In this document: piece by piece, positions 21,430 through 32,978 of the stretch
Layout of the letters: every line of letters begins with the position of its first letter
How positions within the stretch are numbered: the first letter of the stretch is position 1
Origin: Eublepharis macularius
Lineage: Eukaryota > Chordata > Lepidosauria > Squamata > Eublepharidae
Length of the DNA: 64,000 nt
Assembly: GCF_028583425.1 (NCBI RefSeq)
Contig: NC_072796.1
Span: 143,911,464 to 143,975,463, forward strand
Reading direction: 5' to 3'
Notes under the pieces: model-generated
Told to the model about the DNA's origin: nothing
Seen by the model: only the letters and a program-made list of their open reading frames with translations
The model's database searches: none
Position numbers and translations under genes: made by a program

Positions 21430-24042
21430 TGGCGCCCGACACAGGGACCCCCCCCACCCCAGCTACCAGCGCCTGGAACAGGCCCCTATCGAGTGCACTC
21501 CGTCGTTCAACGACCCCTTTCACTGGTGAGCATGGGTAATGATTTAACACAGCCTCAGCAGAGACGTGTGGAGGAACTGCGCTTCCTGATTCAGAAGTCT
21601 GGCGGGTCGGCAGGCAAGAAGCCTCGAGTGAAAATGAAAGTTTTACAAGACGCAAAAGAAAGAGGCGGAATGCAACTGCCCAACTTGAGACTTTACCATG
21701 ATGCAATCTGCCTGGTGTGGCTGAAAGAGTGGATGACGCTAAAGAACAAGAAATTACTAGCCCTAGAGGGATATAAAAAAATATTTGGATGGCATGCATA
21801 CCTATGGCATGATAAAGTAAAGGTGAACTCGATGTTCCTGCACCATTATATACGGAGAAGTTTATATATAATCTGGAAGAAGTACAGAATTTATCTACAA
21901 GAAGGAACTCCTTTGTGGGTAGTTCCATATGAGGTGATAGATCCGAGAGCTGTTGATAATGAGCAACAATGTTTAACTTACAAAGAAATAACTAGAACTG
22001 AAGCATCTAAACTCAGAATGAAGACGCAGGAGGAACTATCACCTTATTATGACTGGTTCCAGTACAGACAGATCAGAGACTTATATAATTCGGACTCTGT
22101 AAAGGGAGGTATATGAATAGAGAACTCGGAACTAGAGCAGACCCTTCTTAAAGAGGACAAGAAAAGAATATCTAAGGTATACCAAGTACTGTTGAAATGG
22201 TATACTGAGGATGAGACAGTAAAAACACAAATGGTGAAATGGGCTATAAATTTTAATAAAGAAATAACAATGGAGGCATGGGAATACTTGTGGAAGACTA
22301 CAATGAAGACAACGACATGTACTAGCATTAAAGAGAACATTTACAAAATGATCTATCGTTGGTACATGACACCAAAGAAGATTGCGCTAGGGAATTTGAA
22401 TACTTCTAATAAATGCTGGAAATGTAGGAAGCATGAGGGCTCCCTCTATCATATGTGGTGGTCGTGTGAGGTAGCTAGGCAGTACTGGGGGGAAATAATA
22501 AGAGAAATGAGTGAAATTTTACAATTTCAAATAAATAAGAACCCAGAACTCCTGCTACTAAACTTGGGTATGGAGGGAATTCCAGCCCATCATAGGACGC
22601 TGATATTTTATATGACAGCAGCAGCTAGACTTTTGTATGCGCAAAAATGGAAAGTACAAGAAGTGCCAACTATTGAAGATTGGATCTACAAATTGCTGTA
22701 CATGGCAGAAATGGACAAGATGACAAGAAAACTGAGAAATCTGGACTCAGGGCAGTTTAACACAGATTGGGAGAAGCTGAAACAATATTTGGAGAAGAAA
22801 TGGGAGGTGGGAGGAGAACTGTGGCAGTTTGAGAACTACTGAAGTACAATAAAATGTAGAGGGGGGTGACTTTACCGGGGGGGAGAAGAGACAATCGTGA
22901 ACTTCTAAGCAGTTAGATTAATAGATTGATATATATACAGATATATATAGACTAATAAACAGAATATCGATAGAAAATAACTAATCATAAGGGCTAATTA
23001 TAAGGACTGATTAACTAATAATATTTTCTTTTTGGTAAGATTGGTATAATGTAACAAACTGAATATGTTTATTTGAAGATATATATGAGTCAAATTGATT
23101 GATTATGTGATGATAGTTATATAGAATTATTATTGAAGGGAAGTAGAAATATTAAAGTAATTATATATAACTAAAAGAATGAGTAACATATAGAGCATAA
23201 GTCAAATTGTTTGATTTAAACGAATATATGATCTATATGGTTTATGATTTATAGAAATATTTGAAATTGGAATTATGGAAATTGGGATAAATTGTTTATC
23301 CAATATGGAAATAATGACTCATAGTTTGGGTATAGAGTATTAAAAATAGTTAAGAATGTATTGCTTAGAATAAATGGGAGACCATATATTTGTTAGATAG
23401 AGGAATTTAAAAGGAGTAAGGGAAAAGGGACAAAGGGTTGGAAAACTGTTGGAAGTCAACAAAAAAGGGGGGGAAAGGGAGGGGGTTAGAAATGGAAAAT
23501 GGGGAAATTGATTGTAATGTATAAATAATTGATCCTAACCCAATAAAAACTTTTCTAAAAAAAAAAACAGAAGTCTGGCGGGTCTAGTACTTCTCCAGAG
23601 ATTGCAAGTCTCCTGCGCCACCTTGCCACACACTGTCCAGCTCATCCAGAAGCTGGGTCTTTAAAGCTCAAAGATTGGGAAAAGGTGGGCAGATTTCTCC
23701 ATACAGAACCTAGGGCACCTGTCCAATTGCTGCACAGGATTCAGGGAGTAGTCTCAGCATATCTCATCTTGTCCTCTCATCCTTTACAGAGCACAATATT
23801 CTCACACACCCTAAGCTCACTATGTACTTTTCACTGTGCTTCACAGATAAGACAAAAGCTGATCACAGCATGTTTGCCCGGCCGCCTGTGACTGGTTTAG
23901 AATATGTAACTTTTGATACTGACTTATTTGGGCATTGCTCTTTTCCGGGACTTCCTGAAAGTTTCTAATAAAACACTGGCCTCCGTTTTGGGGGCTTAGA
24001 CTTACATCCTGATTTCGTCTCCTGTCGGTTCTTCGCTACATT
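21430..24042 (+). mobile_element. Endogenous retrovirus fossil: primer-binding site, gag 5' fragment and LTR-like end
   Basis: At 21430-21448 is a tRNA-Lys-like primer-binding site (TGGCGCCCGA...CAGGGAC). About 80 bp on lies a CTGGTGAGC donor-like site, and then a gag-like start at 21532 with an N-myristoylation-type MGN N-terminus, a matrix-like fragment. An L1 (21609-23567) split it. The right part ends at about 24042 with an AATAAA and a CA terminus suggestive of an LTR R-U5. The element is broken and grossly incomplete: pol and env are not recognisable and no matching 5' LTR was found. A lysine primer site suggests a beta-like (class II) retrovirus or relative. It must be older than the L1 insertion. 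Confidence 0.6.
21609..23567 (+). repeat. L1 LINE, 5'-truncated, with target duplication and A tail
   Basis: The plus strand encodes the ORF2 C-terminal third: DAKERGGMQLPNLRLYHDAI at about 21651-21710, then a cysteine-rich CWKCRKHEGSLYHMWWSC at about 22410-22465. The ORF ends at 22842 with LKQYLEKKWEVGGELWQFENY-like sequence. One in-frame stop (near 22114) breaks the frame. An AT-rich 3' UTR ends in AATAAA and an A-run. It is flanked by a perfect 17 bp duplication, CAGAAGTCTGGCGGGTC, at 21592-21608 and 23568-23584. The intact duplication and long ORF segments indicate a fairly young insertion. Confidence 0.92.
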
Positions 24043-24044
24043 AA

Positions 24045-24720
24045 GTTTGTTCAAATTTGCTTTTCTGAAGTCCAACCTATATGTCTGACTACATACAGTT
24101 TTCCCCTTCCCCTGGAGTGTAAATTCCAAAATTACATGGTCACTGCTGCCCAGGGTACCTGCTATTTCACCTCGTCAGTCCTTCCCTGTTGGTGAGAATC
24201 AAGTTCAAGATAGCGGATCCCCCTTCTTTTCCTCTCCACTTTCTTGAAAATGAAATTGTCAACAAGACAAGTCAGGAATTTATTTGATCTCTTATTTTTA
24301 GCAGCGTTAGACTTCCATCAGATATCCGGATAACTGAAGTCTCCCATGACCACTGTGTCCCGTCTCTTTGTGAACTTTGTAATTTGTTCTAGGAGTTTCT
24401 CATCCAAGTCCTCTGCCTGGCTTGGAGGTCTATAGCAGACCCCCACTATAATATCACTACTGTTTCTTACTCCTTTTATTTTTACCCAGAGACTCTCAGT
24501 TGAACTTCCATGCTCAGATAATACTCGCAAATATATACCTCCTTTACATAAAATGCTACTTCTCCCCCCTTCCTTATTTGTCTATCCCTTTTAAACAAGT
24601 TGTATCCCTAAATTCTAGTATTCCAATTGTGAGTGTCATTCCACCAAGTTTCGGTAATGTTTCATGTCTTAGTCCCTTCCCTGTATTAGGACTTCAAATT
24701 CCTCCTACTTGTTTCCCATA
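24045..24720 (-). repeat. CR1-like LINE endonuclease fragment
   Basis: The minus strand encodes IIVGVCYRPPSQAEDLDEKL and then DTVVMGDFSYPDI (24318-24450), matching the YRPP and MGDFN(H/Y)PDI motifs of the apurinic-type endonuclease of CR1 ORF2. Upstream and downstream frames are broken. Confidence 0.75.
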
Positions 24721-25735
24721 CTCTTTGCACTAGTGCAGAAGAGACATCGGAATCCATGGATTATGTGCCCTGAGGTTTTTGTTTCTGTACTTACAGATAG
24801 TCGTTCTTGAAGTGGCAGGATTTAGAAGGTCTGCATTACCTTGGGTCTCAGAACTGGGACTTCTCCCAATGTCTCTTGACACAGGATTAAGACAGAGTCC
24901 CAAGGTAAAGATTTATTCCTTCATGGCTTGTACCTATCCAAAGCCCAGAGGGCATAAAAGAGCTTCTTCCTGGTGTCTTGAGAATTTATAACCTCCCCTT
25001 GGGAATCCGTCTCTGTCTGGGGTCAGTCCTGATCTTCCACCCTCAGGAGGAAGAAAATACTTATTTAGGTATTTGGCTTTCCCGGTCTCTGCCCCTTTAG
25101 GTGGGGCATTCTGAGAAGATGTTGGATGGTAAACCTTTTCGTTTTTCTCTAGCTAGAAGTATTTGCGTGAAGAAGTGCTGGACTGCTCTGTACTGGGGGC
25201 TTTGATGACTCACCCCCCTCATCTGTCTTCTTGGTCAGCTATGATCTTGCAGCAGGGTCCCAGCTCATAGGCAGTGTGTAGTCCAGGTGGTTGAATTATC
25301 GGGGTGAATTCTAGGATGGAGGGCATTTCCCTAATATACTGTGTGGGTCATTTATGGATCTTTTCAGTCCAGCTACTGTGAGGGACAAGATCTTAGGATC
25401 TCTGAAGGCAACCACAAGGATTTTGGACCCTTGTCCACCCCGGTTGCTGAAATTGTGATGGCGTATTCGCCCTCTCGTGGGAGAACATTACTTTTAAAAC
25501 AGGCATGTACAAACCTCTGTCTGTTCCAAAGTTTTGCATTAACCACTGAACTGCAAGGCTACATTGAGATGATTCTAATAATGTATCTCTGACAGGTAAT
25601 CAGCCCTCTGAATGAAGAGGGGTCAGAAGTTAATATACTCCAAGGGTTAAGTGAAAAACTTGAATCCCAACCAAAGATCACTCAATGTTGTCTTTTAAGG
25701 TATTTTAAAAAAAATCAGTCTAATCACTCTTTAAA
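24721..25735. other. No gene recognised
   Basis: AT-rich sequence with no ORF of known family. It could contain the diverged 5' part of the neighbouring CR1-like element. Confidence 0.35.
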
Positions 25736-25739
25736 TGAT

Positions 25740-26320
25740 TAAATAAAAAAGAACTCCAGGTGTCCCTAGATTATTCATCTGCTCTAGACCCCTTTCAGTT
25801 GGGTTTCGGGCCGGGCTATGGGACAGAAATGGCGCTGGTGTCCTTTTGGGGTTCTCTTTGTTGTTCTTGTTGGATTTGTCAGCAGTCTTTGATAACTGCA
25901 GACCATGCCATCTTGTTGAGGCCTTCGGAAATAGATGTATGGGTTAATGTGCTTTGGACGAAATAATTTCGTAGGGACAGGACACAAGAGGGTTTCTGTT
26001 GGAGGTCAGTTGTCATCAGTGAGGGAGCAATCCTTGATGGATCGCTCCCTCACTAATCCCCTCGGCACTATTTAATCTCTGTGTAAAGCCCATAGGAGAA
26101 ACCATGCATGGCTTTGGAGGAGGCGGCGTCCGTATGCTGATGATACCCAACTGTCTGTTTCTTTATCCAAATCCCATGGGGGTGCCGCTGCCTGACTGCT
26201 GTGCCTAAACAGCTACGGCTGAACAAGTGGAAACTGAATCCTGACAAGATTGCAATGATGGGGGTGGGAAAGCCGAAGCCTGCAAGATACCACGCTGCCC
26301 GCATTCGATGGGGCCCAACT
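25740..26320 (+). repeat. L2-clade LINE reverse transcriptase, degenerate
   Basis: The plus strand encodes DPFQLGFGPGYGTEMALVSF near 25790-25850 and an ITADHAILL motif (L2: AFDTVDHGILL) near 25885-25920. A YADDTQLSVSLS-like catalytic box is near 26136-26170, and NKWKLNPDKIAMMGVG near 26225-26275. Frames are shifted several times. Confidence 0.7.
26018..26054. other. Short hairpin in the L2 fragment
   Basis: AGTGAGGGAGC and GCTCCCTCACT are perfect inverted copies separated by 15 bases that also contain ATCC/GGAT pairing. Confidence 0.6.
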
Positions 26321-27110
26321 GAGACTCGCAAACTACATCAAGAGCCCAGAGGTTTATTGGACCCAGGATTATTACCGGAGAAGCAAATTAATGCAACTGC
26401 AAACAAATGGTTTTTTTCGTCTTCATGTAGTCCAGAAGACGGCCCCCTACCTTTAATTTGGCCAGTCTGGCCACATGGATCCATGCCGGAGTTGCTGGCA
26501 GTCAGACCCCTCCCTCACACCGCTGAAAAGGGCAGTTTATAGATACAGAATATCATAAACCTCTTCCTCATATGCCATGAGCACATGGCACCGCCTAGCA
26601 AGGCAGAACGGTTCTTAGCCCAGCTGGAAAATGACCAGAGTGTAAGTCAGAGGTAGTCTGGCTAGCTGATGCCTGCATGCCCCGGAGAGTGACACACACC
26701 TGAAAACAAAGAGGTCTGCCAAAAACTGCCAGTTATTCTCGCCAACACCCTTCCTTGAACCAACTTTCCTCATCAGAGCTATTCAGCGCCCATGATGCTT
26801 CTCCCCGTCCAGCAATTGCTGGGTCACCAAGGCCCATTCACACCTTTTTTCTGCCTCAGGTAGAGCCATTGAGCCTCTCCTAAATTATAGCCCCAACCTC
26901 CAGAAAAGCCATCAAGCCTTTGTCTTGAGGCAAAGACATCAGTTTTGCCCCAGGACACGTTTTGCCTTAGATTCCCCCAGCCATGTGCTGTGTGTGTTCT
27001 GGGGCCTGTCCACACACCCTCAAGAGTACGTCTGAGCCCTCTCTTCCCCTTTTGTGAAGCTCTGGTTGTTTTGCTGCCTCCTTCGAAACTGCTTTCCATT
27101 TCCTCAATAT
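26321..27110. other. No gene recognised; probable decayed L2 sequence at left
   Basis: The first 200 bases may continue the L2 element (FFRLHVVQKTAPYL-like). The rest shows no recognisable coding or repeat family. Confidence 0.35.
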
Positions 27111-27111
27111 A

Positions 27112-27366
27112 ACAACAGCAGCAGCAGCAACAACATTCGATTTATATACCCTTCAGCATGACTTAACACCCACTCTGAGCGGTTTATAAAGTATGCCATT
27201 ATTATCCACACAACAAAACACGCTGTGAGGTGGGTGGAGCTGAGAGCTAGAAGCTGTGACTCGCCCAAGGTCACTCAGCTGGCTTCAAGTGGAGGAGCGG
27301 GGAATCAAACCCGGTTCTCCAGATTAGAGTCCTGCGCTCTTAACCACTAAACCAAACTGGCTCTCA
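27112..27366 (-). repeat. Sauria-type SINE
   Basis: On the minus strand the head reads GAGAGCCAGTTTGGTTTAGT and then GGTTTGATTCCCCGC. A CCTTGGGCGAGTCACAGCTT body follows, with a 3' tail of AACAACAACA-type ending. It is essentially full length and matches the copies at 1.3 and 29.8 kb. Confidence 0.85.
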
Positions 27367-27597
27367 ATGTTTTCTTAGTTAGCTCTGTGTGTGTTTCCTG
27401 TATGCTTGCTTTTTTCCTTTGTTAATAAAGAAACCTTTCCTGTTAAACATCTGCCTGTTCATGTGAGAGTTCTCTAAGGGAACAATCTTGGTATACATTG
27501 GCGGAGATACCTAGTTACCCCTTCTCACTGCGTCTTCTTGAATCCCACAAGTCACAAGGAGACCCCCCCCCCACCCCCACTAGGGTAACACTGTAAC

Positions 27598-27935
27598 TTC
27601 AAGGCTGGAGTATTGTAATGCACTCTGAAAGGGACTGTCCTTGAAATTAAACTGGAAATTCCTCTTGGGACAGAACACTGCAGCTCAGTTACTATCTGGA
27701 GCTTAGAGCGCATGTTACACTCATTCCACAATCAGTCCATTGGTTACTGCTCATTTACCAAGATCAGTTCAAGGTACCAGCCATTAGCCTACCTCAACAT
27801 GACCAGTCTGGCTACCTGGATTCGTGGTAACATTGAGACTAGACTACTGTATCACACCCTTCCTAGGTCTTCCCTCAGAGTCAGCTTGGAGATTCCGGAT
27901 GGTGCAGAATGCCTGCAGCTCAATTGTTATCAGGA
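27598..27935 (+). repeat. Two adjacent L2-clade LINE fragments
   Basis: The segment AAGGCTGGAGTATTGTAATG and the segment TTGAGACTAGACTACTGTAT are both versions of the L2 SRLDYCN motif, and each is followed by a TGCAG(C)TCA...TAT..GAGCT block. Two copies of the same region in a row imply two separate insertions or a local duplication. Confidence 0.6.
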
Positions 27936-27937
27936 GC

Positions 27938-28920
27938 TATCTATTTATTTATTTTATTTAAAATATTTATATTCTGCCTTTCCACCCAAAACAGAGTCCC
28001 CAAGGCAGTGAACATTAAAATACTAATGATTTAAAACATTTAAAATATAGTATAAAATTTTTGATACATGCGGCCACACAAACAGACAACACAAACAACA
28101 GGGAGGAGGGCCAATAATAATTATTGGGGGTATGCCAGGCAGAACAAAAAAGTTCTCACTTACTGGCGGAAGACGCAATAAAGGGGGAGACACAAATCTC
28201 CTTGGGGAGGGAGTTCCAAAGATTTGAGCCACCACCTCCTTCGGGTTGCCTCACATGGCGAGGACACCCAAAACAGCACTTGTGACGGTGACCAGAAAGA
28301 ACGGGTATATACATATGGCGGTCCTTAAAATATGCTGGCCCCAAGCTATATAGGGCTATAAAAACCAAAACCAGCACCTTGAGAATTGGGCCCGAAAACA
28401 AACTGAGAGCCAGTGCAGATGGAACAAGACAGGAGTGATATGGTCCCCACCCGCACCAGTCAGGATTCTGGCCACAGTAATCTGTACCAACTGAAACTTC
28501 TGGACAGTCTTCAAGACCAGCCCCACATAGAGTGCATTGCAGTAATCTAATCTAGATGTTAACAGAATCATAGAATCCTAGAGTTGGAAGGGGCCTTACA
28601 GACCATCTAGTCTATCCCCCTGCCCAACGCAGGAATAGCCTAAAGCATCCCTGGACAAGGATTCGTCCAGCCGCTCCTTGAAGACGGTCAGTGAAGCATT
28701 AGCAGTCCAACCTGCCCTCGCGTCACCAGGACATGTACTACAGGGGCAAGATCTTTCCTGCCCAGGAACGGCTTCAAATAGCTCACCAGCTGAAGCTGGT
28801 AAAAGGAGCCCCTGGCAGCCATTGCTATCTGTTTATCCAACAGGCGTCCTCCTGGCTGAGTCCAGCAGCACCCCCAAGCCACAAGCACTCCCCTAGGGGA
28901 GCGCAACTCTATCAAGAACA
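27938..28920 (-). repeat. L2-clade LINE 3' half, split by a CR1 tail
   Basis: The minus strand encodes GSFYQLQLVSYLKPFLGRKD near 28770-28830. After the CR1 insertion it continues LTSRLDYCNALYVGL and a VQKFQLVQITVARILTGAGG-type motif, then DHITPVLFHLHWL (28410-28570). The 3' end lies at left, near 27940, with a TTTATTTATTTT tail on plus. Confidence 0.75.
28563..28690 (-). repeat. CR1 LINE 3' tail
   Basis: AGAATCATAGAATCCTAGAG then GGAAGGGGCCTTACAGACCA on plus is the antisense CR1 terminus. It interrupts the L2 element between its VVHVLVT and SRLDYC motifs. Confidence 0.85.
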
Positions 28921-29099
28921 GGAGATATCCCCTTTCCTGGCTTAACCCTTTCTCCCAAGTAACACCTCCCGTTTTTTTCTGGATAATGTTTCACTTCCTT
29001 AGCCCGCATCCATTCCAAAACTGCCTCCTGGGACCTGTTCAGGGTTTCCCCTGCCTCCATGGGGTCTGCTGGCAGCGCAAGACAGAGCCAGGCAGAACG

Positions 29100-29750
29100 T
29101 TCCCATGACTCCCATCCTGCAGTCGCTCCATCGGCTACCCATCAGTTACCGGGCTCAGTGCAAGGGTCTTGGCCGTCACATACAAAGCCCCTTATGGCCT
29201 TGGCCCCTCCTATCTGCAGGACCTAACCCTGCCCCTCCCCTCTCCCCCTATGTTCCACCATGGCAGATTTGTCCACCTGAGCAGGGCCTTCTGCACATGC
29301 CACCTTGCAAATGATCAAAATCAGCGGCTGCCCACACACGTGTGATGCCCCCACCTTGTGGCATGGCCTGCCCAAATTCATCAGGGAGGCTGCCTCTCTC
29401 GGCTTTCTGAAAAATAGGGGGGAAAATGAATTCCTCAGGAGGGCTTAACTCTGCTAGTAGGGCTGTGCTGTAAGAGATGGCTTTGAGAGAAGCTTTGAGA
29501 GACAGGGCCTGTACACTATACTGCTGGGTACTATCTGTTGATGTAAGATATGCACCTACTGGGTACTTTCTGCACCATTTAATACGTTATTTCAAATTAC
29601 TTGTGTTCCATTTCAGCAATGTTTCATCTAAGTATTTGGAATTATGCTTATTTTTAACTTTATGCTATTCTTACCCTATTGTATTTTTATTGAATATCCT
29701 AGCCTGATTTAATTTTAATCTCAGTGAGAAAGGCAGAGTATAAATAACAT
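29100..29750 (+). repeat. L2-clade LINE 3' end
   Basis: The segment encodes a TPILQSLHRLPISYRAQ motif at about 29105-29155 (L2: PVLRSLHWLPV..R). The terminal region follows, ending CTCAGTGAGAAAGGCAGAGTATAAATAA, the L2 3' terminus also seen in reverse at 6.9 and 56.5 kb. Confidence 0.7.
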
Positions 29751-29751
29751 A

Positions 29752-30002
29752 AATAACAACATTAACATTTGATTTATATACCGCCCTTCAGGACAACTTA
29801 ACGTCCACTCAAAGCGGTTTACAAACTGTGTTCTTGTTATCCTCACGACAATCACCCTGTGAGGCGGGTGGGGCTGAGAGAGCTCCTAGAAGCTGTGACT
29901 GAGCCAAGGTCACCCAGGTGGCTTCAAGCAGAGGAATGAGGAATTAAACCTGGTTCTCCAGATTAGAGTCCTGCCGCTCTGAACCACACCACCAAACTGG
30001 CT
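29752..30002 (-). repeat. Sauria-type SINE
   Basis: A minus-strand copy with an AGCCAGTTTGGTGGTGTGGT head, GGTTTAATTCCTCATTCC B-box region, CCTTGGCTCAGTCACAGCTT body and a TTTATACTCT... to GTTAATGTTGTTATT tail joined to the L2 end. Confidence 0.85.
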
Positions 30003-30079
30003 ACACCAAATAAATACCAAGCCCTTCGTGCTCTTCATCCCACATACCTGTAGGCCTCTCTTTCCTAGCAGGCTGGGCC

Positions 30080-30548
30080 AATGAGCTTCACTCACCCAAG
30101 CAAAACCTTCCTTGGATACCACCCTACCAAAGGCAATGGGCCAGGACAGGTGTGTTTTGTTGTGGTTCCTATCTTGTGTGATGGCACATTCGAGATCAGG
30201 AACGGCCACACGCTTTTGTAGAATGTACAAAACAGAAACATTCAGGAGGGATTTTTACAACAGGATTAGAACGGTAGTGAAACGGAACAGCTGAGGAGGA
30301 ACCTCTTATAAAGGAAGAGGCCAGAAGTCTGTTGGACTGTTGTGTGTCGCACCTTGCGTTGACTGCATCGTCTCCCACCATTCATAACAGAATGTCACGC
30401 CTTAGACAGGTTCTTTTATTTGCAGTTTTCTAATTCTGTAAACAAAGGTCTATTACATAGTTCATTAGATATTTTAAAACTATCTGACTGAATTGCTTTG
30501 TAATTTGCCTTGACTCTCAAATAACTTATATAAATAAATAAATAAACA
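30080..30548 (+). repeat. L2-clade LINE 3' fragment
   Basis: The segment encodes TETFRRDFYNRIRT (L2 C-terminal FRRAFY motif) and ends in ACTTATATAAATAAATAAAT. It is diverged. Confidence 0.5.
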
Positions 30549-30609
30549 GTCTTGAAAAACAACACCTAAGAGGTTCATAAAATACGCCTGGGGCGGGAGG
30601 GGGCTTTTT

Positions 30610-30860
30610 TCTCTCTCCTTTCATGATGGAATTCTGGGACAGATTATTAAGTTGATGGGCAACAGGTACAGAACAGATAAAAGCACGTCTTTCCGTACTC
30701 GGTGAGCATTTAAACTGTGCAATTCATTGCCGGTGGACAGCATGACAGCCTTGTGTGTAGATGGTTGGATGAATTCCAGGAGGGCAGCTCCACTGATGGC
30801 AACTAGCCATCGCTAGTCATGGGACTGGCCGCAAAGCTCTGAATCTCCGCACTGGGAGGC
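30610..30860 (+). repeat. Unclassified interspersed repeat fragment
   Basis: ATTTAAACTGTGCAATTCAT then TGCCGGTGGACAGCATGACA, GGATGAATTCCAGGAGGGCA and GATGGCAACTAGCCAT match a repeat frequent in squamate genomes. I think it is a CR1-like 3' region but cannot assign it firmly. Confidence 0.5.
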
Positions 30861-31343
30861 GGCACCAAGGGAAGGCCTTGTCCTCCATGCAGCTGCTCAC
30901 TGTATGGAACAGGCTGCTGGACCAGATGGCCAGCTCACTGGCTGGCCTTCTGACCGTCCCGTTCAAGGAAGGGCATTTCTGGTAGGTCACTGGGCCATGG
31001 AGAGACAAACTCACTAAAGGGCCACCTTAGCAGATAACAAGGTCGTGCACTGCTCCTACTAGGTGGCTCTCAGTGCTGCAGTCCCCAAACCTTCCTGTTC
31101 CCGCCTGGAATTTCACTCGTTTCTGCGGAAGGCAGCTGGCCGCAAGCTTCCGGCCACATGGTGGAGTCACAGAACTGGTGCCCTAGAAATGGACATGTTG
31201 TCCTAGCAGGAAAGACCCATTTTAGTGCCCGGCAGGTAAGCGCCATCCTAGTGGAAGGGAGGAGGGCAAGAGTGATTTGGAACTCAGACACAGGTGCAGT
31301 GGCAGGTAGAGAGAGTCGAGAAGCACCCGACGCGCATGCACGT

Positions 31344-31374
<31 letters not shown>

Positions 31375-32950
31375 ACAAGCCCAGAACCCGAAGCCTGAAT
31401 TTCTGCGGGCAGCTGGGGATGAAAGTACGCCACAAGAGAAGGGCCAGAACTCCATTAGGGGAAAACGGGGCGGCTTCCCTTGTTCCTTCGCAGACACCAC
31501 GAGAGTGCCGACTGCTGCAAGGCAGGGCTTCCCTCCACAACACGTCTCACTGCCAATAACTCAGGCTCGTGAGCCAGGCCAGGCACAGAAACCAACAAGC
31601 ACACCAGAAGAACAGGGCTGGCTCAGACCAAAGGCCTGCCTGGGCTGACCCCTCCGTGCATCCCCTCCTCCTGGGAGCTCCCAGCACTGCACTGGCCTTT
31701 CTCACTTGCTCTGGGAATACAGACGCTCCGGCCCAGGCAGCTCCCAGGAACGCCTTGGATGTGCCAGAGCTGCACCGCCTTGCCTGCTCCCCTCAGCCTC
31801 GCTTAACTTGCTCCCAGAAGAAGTGCCACATACAAGAAAAACTGGGAAGAGGTGGCAGGTTATCAACCAAGAAAAGCTCTCCCTGGGCTTTCAGGGCCAC
31901 GCGTTCTGCACAGGAAGGGACTGGGCGACTTCTCCCCCCTCTCCCAAAATACCACAGACCCCCGGCCACCCATTGGCAGTGGAGAGGCAGGCGGCAGATA
32001 GGAGCCACGCACTTCTTTCCTCAGCACAGAATTAACGGGCGGGCCAGGAAGACTGGCTTAGGAGAGCCTCCTTGTTCAGAGGCAGTGGTTCTTTGGACCC
32101 CCGTTGCTGGGGGCAGCCCGTTTCCTTCCATCTCTGCTCAAGGGCCACCCAGAGGCATCTCACTGTTCACCATGAGACACAGGATATTGGGCTGCGTGAC
32201 GCCTGCCCTCAGGTGGCCTTAGGCAAAGCCTTCTCCCCCTCGGCCTCTCTGCCGCCACGTGTGTGTGGGGGGAAGCTCTTAAACCAAACTCAAGGCCAAC
32301 GCGAAGGAAGGCTCTGTGAAGCAAAGGGGTGGGTGCTGTGGGCCCTGCTGAGGGCACAGTGCTGAGCTTTTCTTGTGGGACAATGTGAGCTGGAGGAGGC
32401 CTTGGCCCCCACTCCTCCGGGGCAGGAAGCAGCTCTCCATCCAGGGTCCGAGTCCGGGGCTATGTAGCCACCGTGCCGGTGAGAAGCATGCCGCCCAGGC
32501 AAGGATCCCGAGAGTGCCTGGTACCAGCTGTGCCCGTGCAGAAGGGAGTGGCCAGAACAGCTGTGAGGCTCAGGCAGAGCCCATGGGGGACCCAGAAGAA
32601 GCATGGGGAAGGCATGTGGTGTGCTGACACACAGTTCCCCAGACTTCTGCCCCACTTCATGGGTGAAGCAGCCCCCAACCCTTACGTCAGCTGCCAAAAG
32701 AGCGTTGGCGTGGCCCTGAGCAGACACCACATGCACACACCCTTCCCCTGGTCTGCAGCCTCGCTACACTTCGAAGGATCCCAGAGATTGCACACACAAA
32801 AAAGGCCCGCATTTTGGAAGGAGGCAGGCTCCCCAGCCCCCAGCTGCATGCAGCCCTTGGCCCCATCAGACCTGCTCCCCAGACCCACATCCCTGGCTGG
32901 CCATGCGTGCGCTCCCCTGGCACCCCAGGAAAGACAAGACAGATGGCTGC
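30861..32950. other. No gene recognised; downstream flank of GRINA
   Basis: Moderately GC-rich sequence with a (CA)n(CAG)n microsatellite at 31344-31375. Open frames overlap on both strands with no conserved domain. Confidence 0.4.
31344..31375. repeat. Compound (CA)n(CAG)n microsatellite
   Basis: About seven CA units run directly into six CAG units. Confidence 0.9.
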
Positions 32951-32972
32951 TGGCTTCTGGAACAGGCTCAGT

Positions 32973-32978
32973 TTTATT
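32973..32978 (-). terminator. GRINA: GRINA polyadenylation signal (AATAAA)
   Basis: On the minus strand AATAAA lies about 860 bases past the GRINA stop codon and is followed by a GT-rich stretch. It is the first canonical signal I see downstream of the stop, so the 3' UTR is inferred as roughly 33837 down to 32955. Confidence 0.6.

Noticed and set aside
30817-31014. Short minus-strand frame in the GRINA downstream flank
   Set aside because: It overlaps an interspersed repeat fragment and has no recognised domain.
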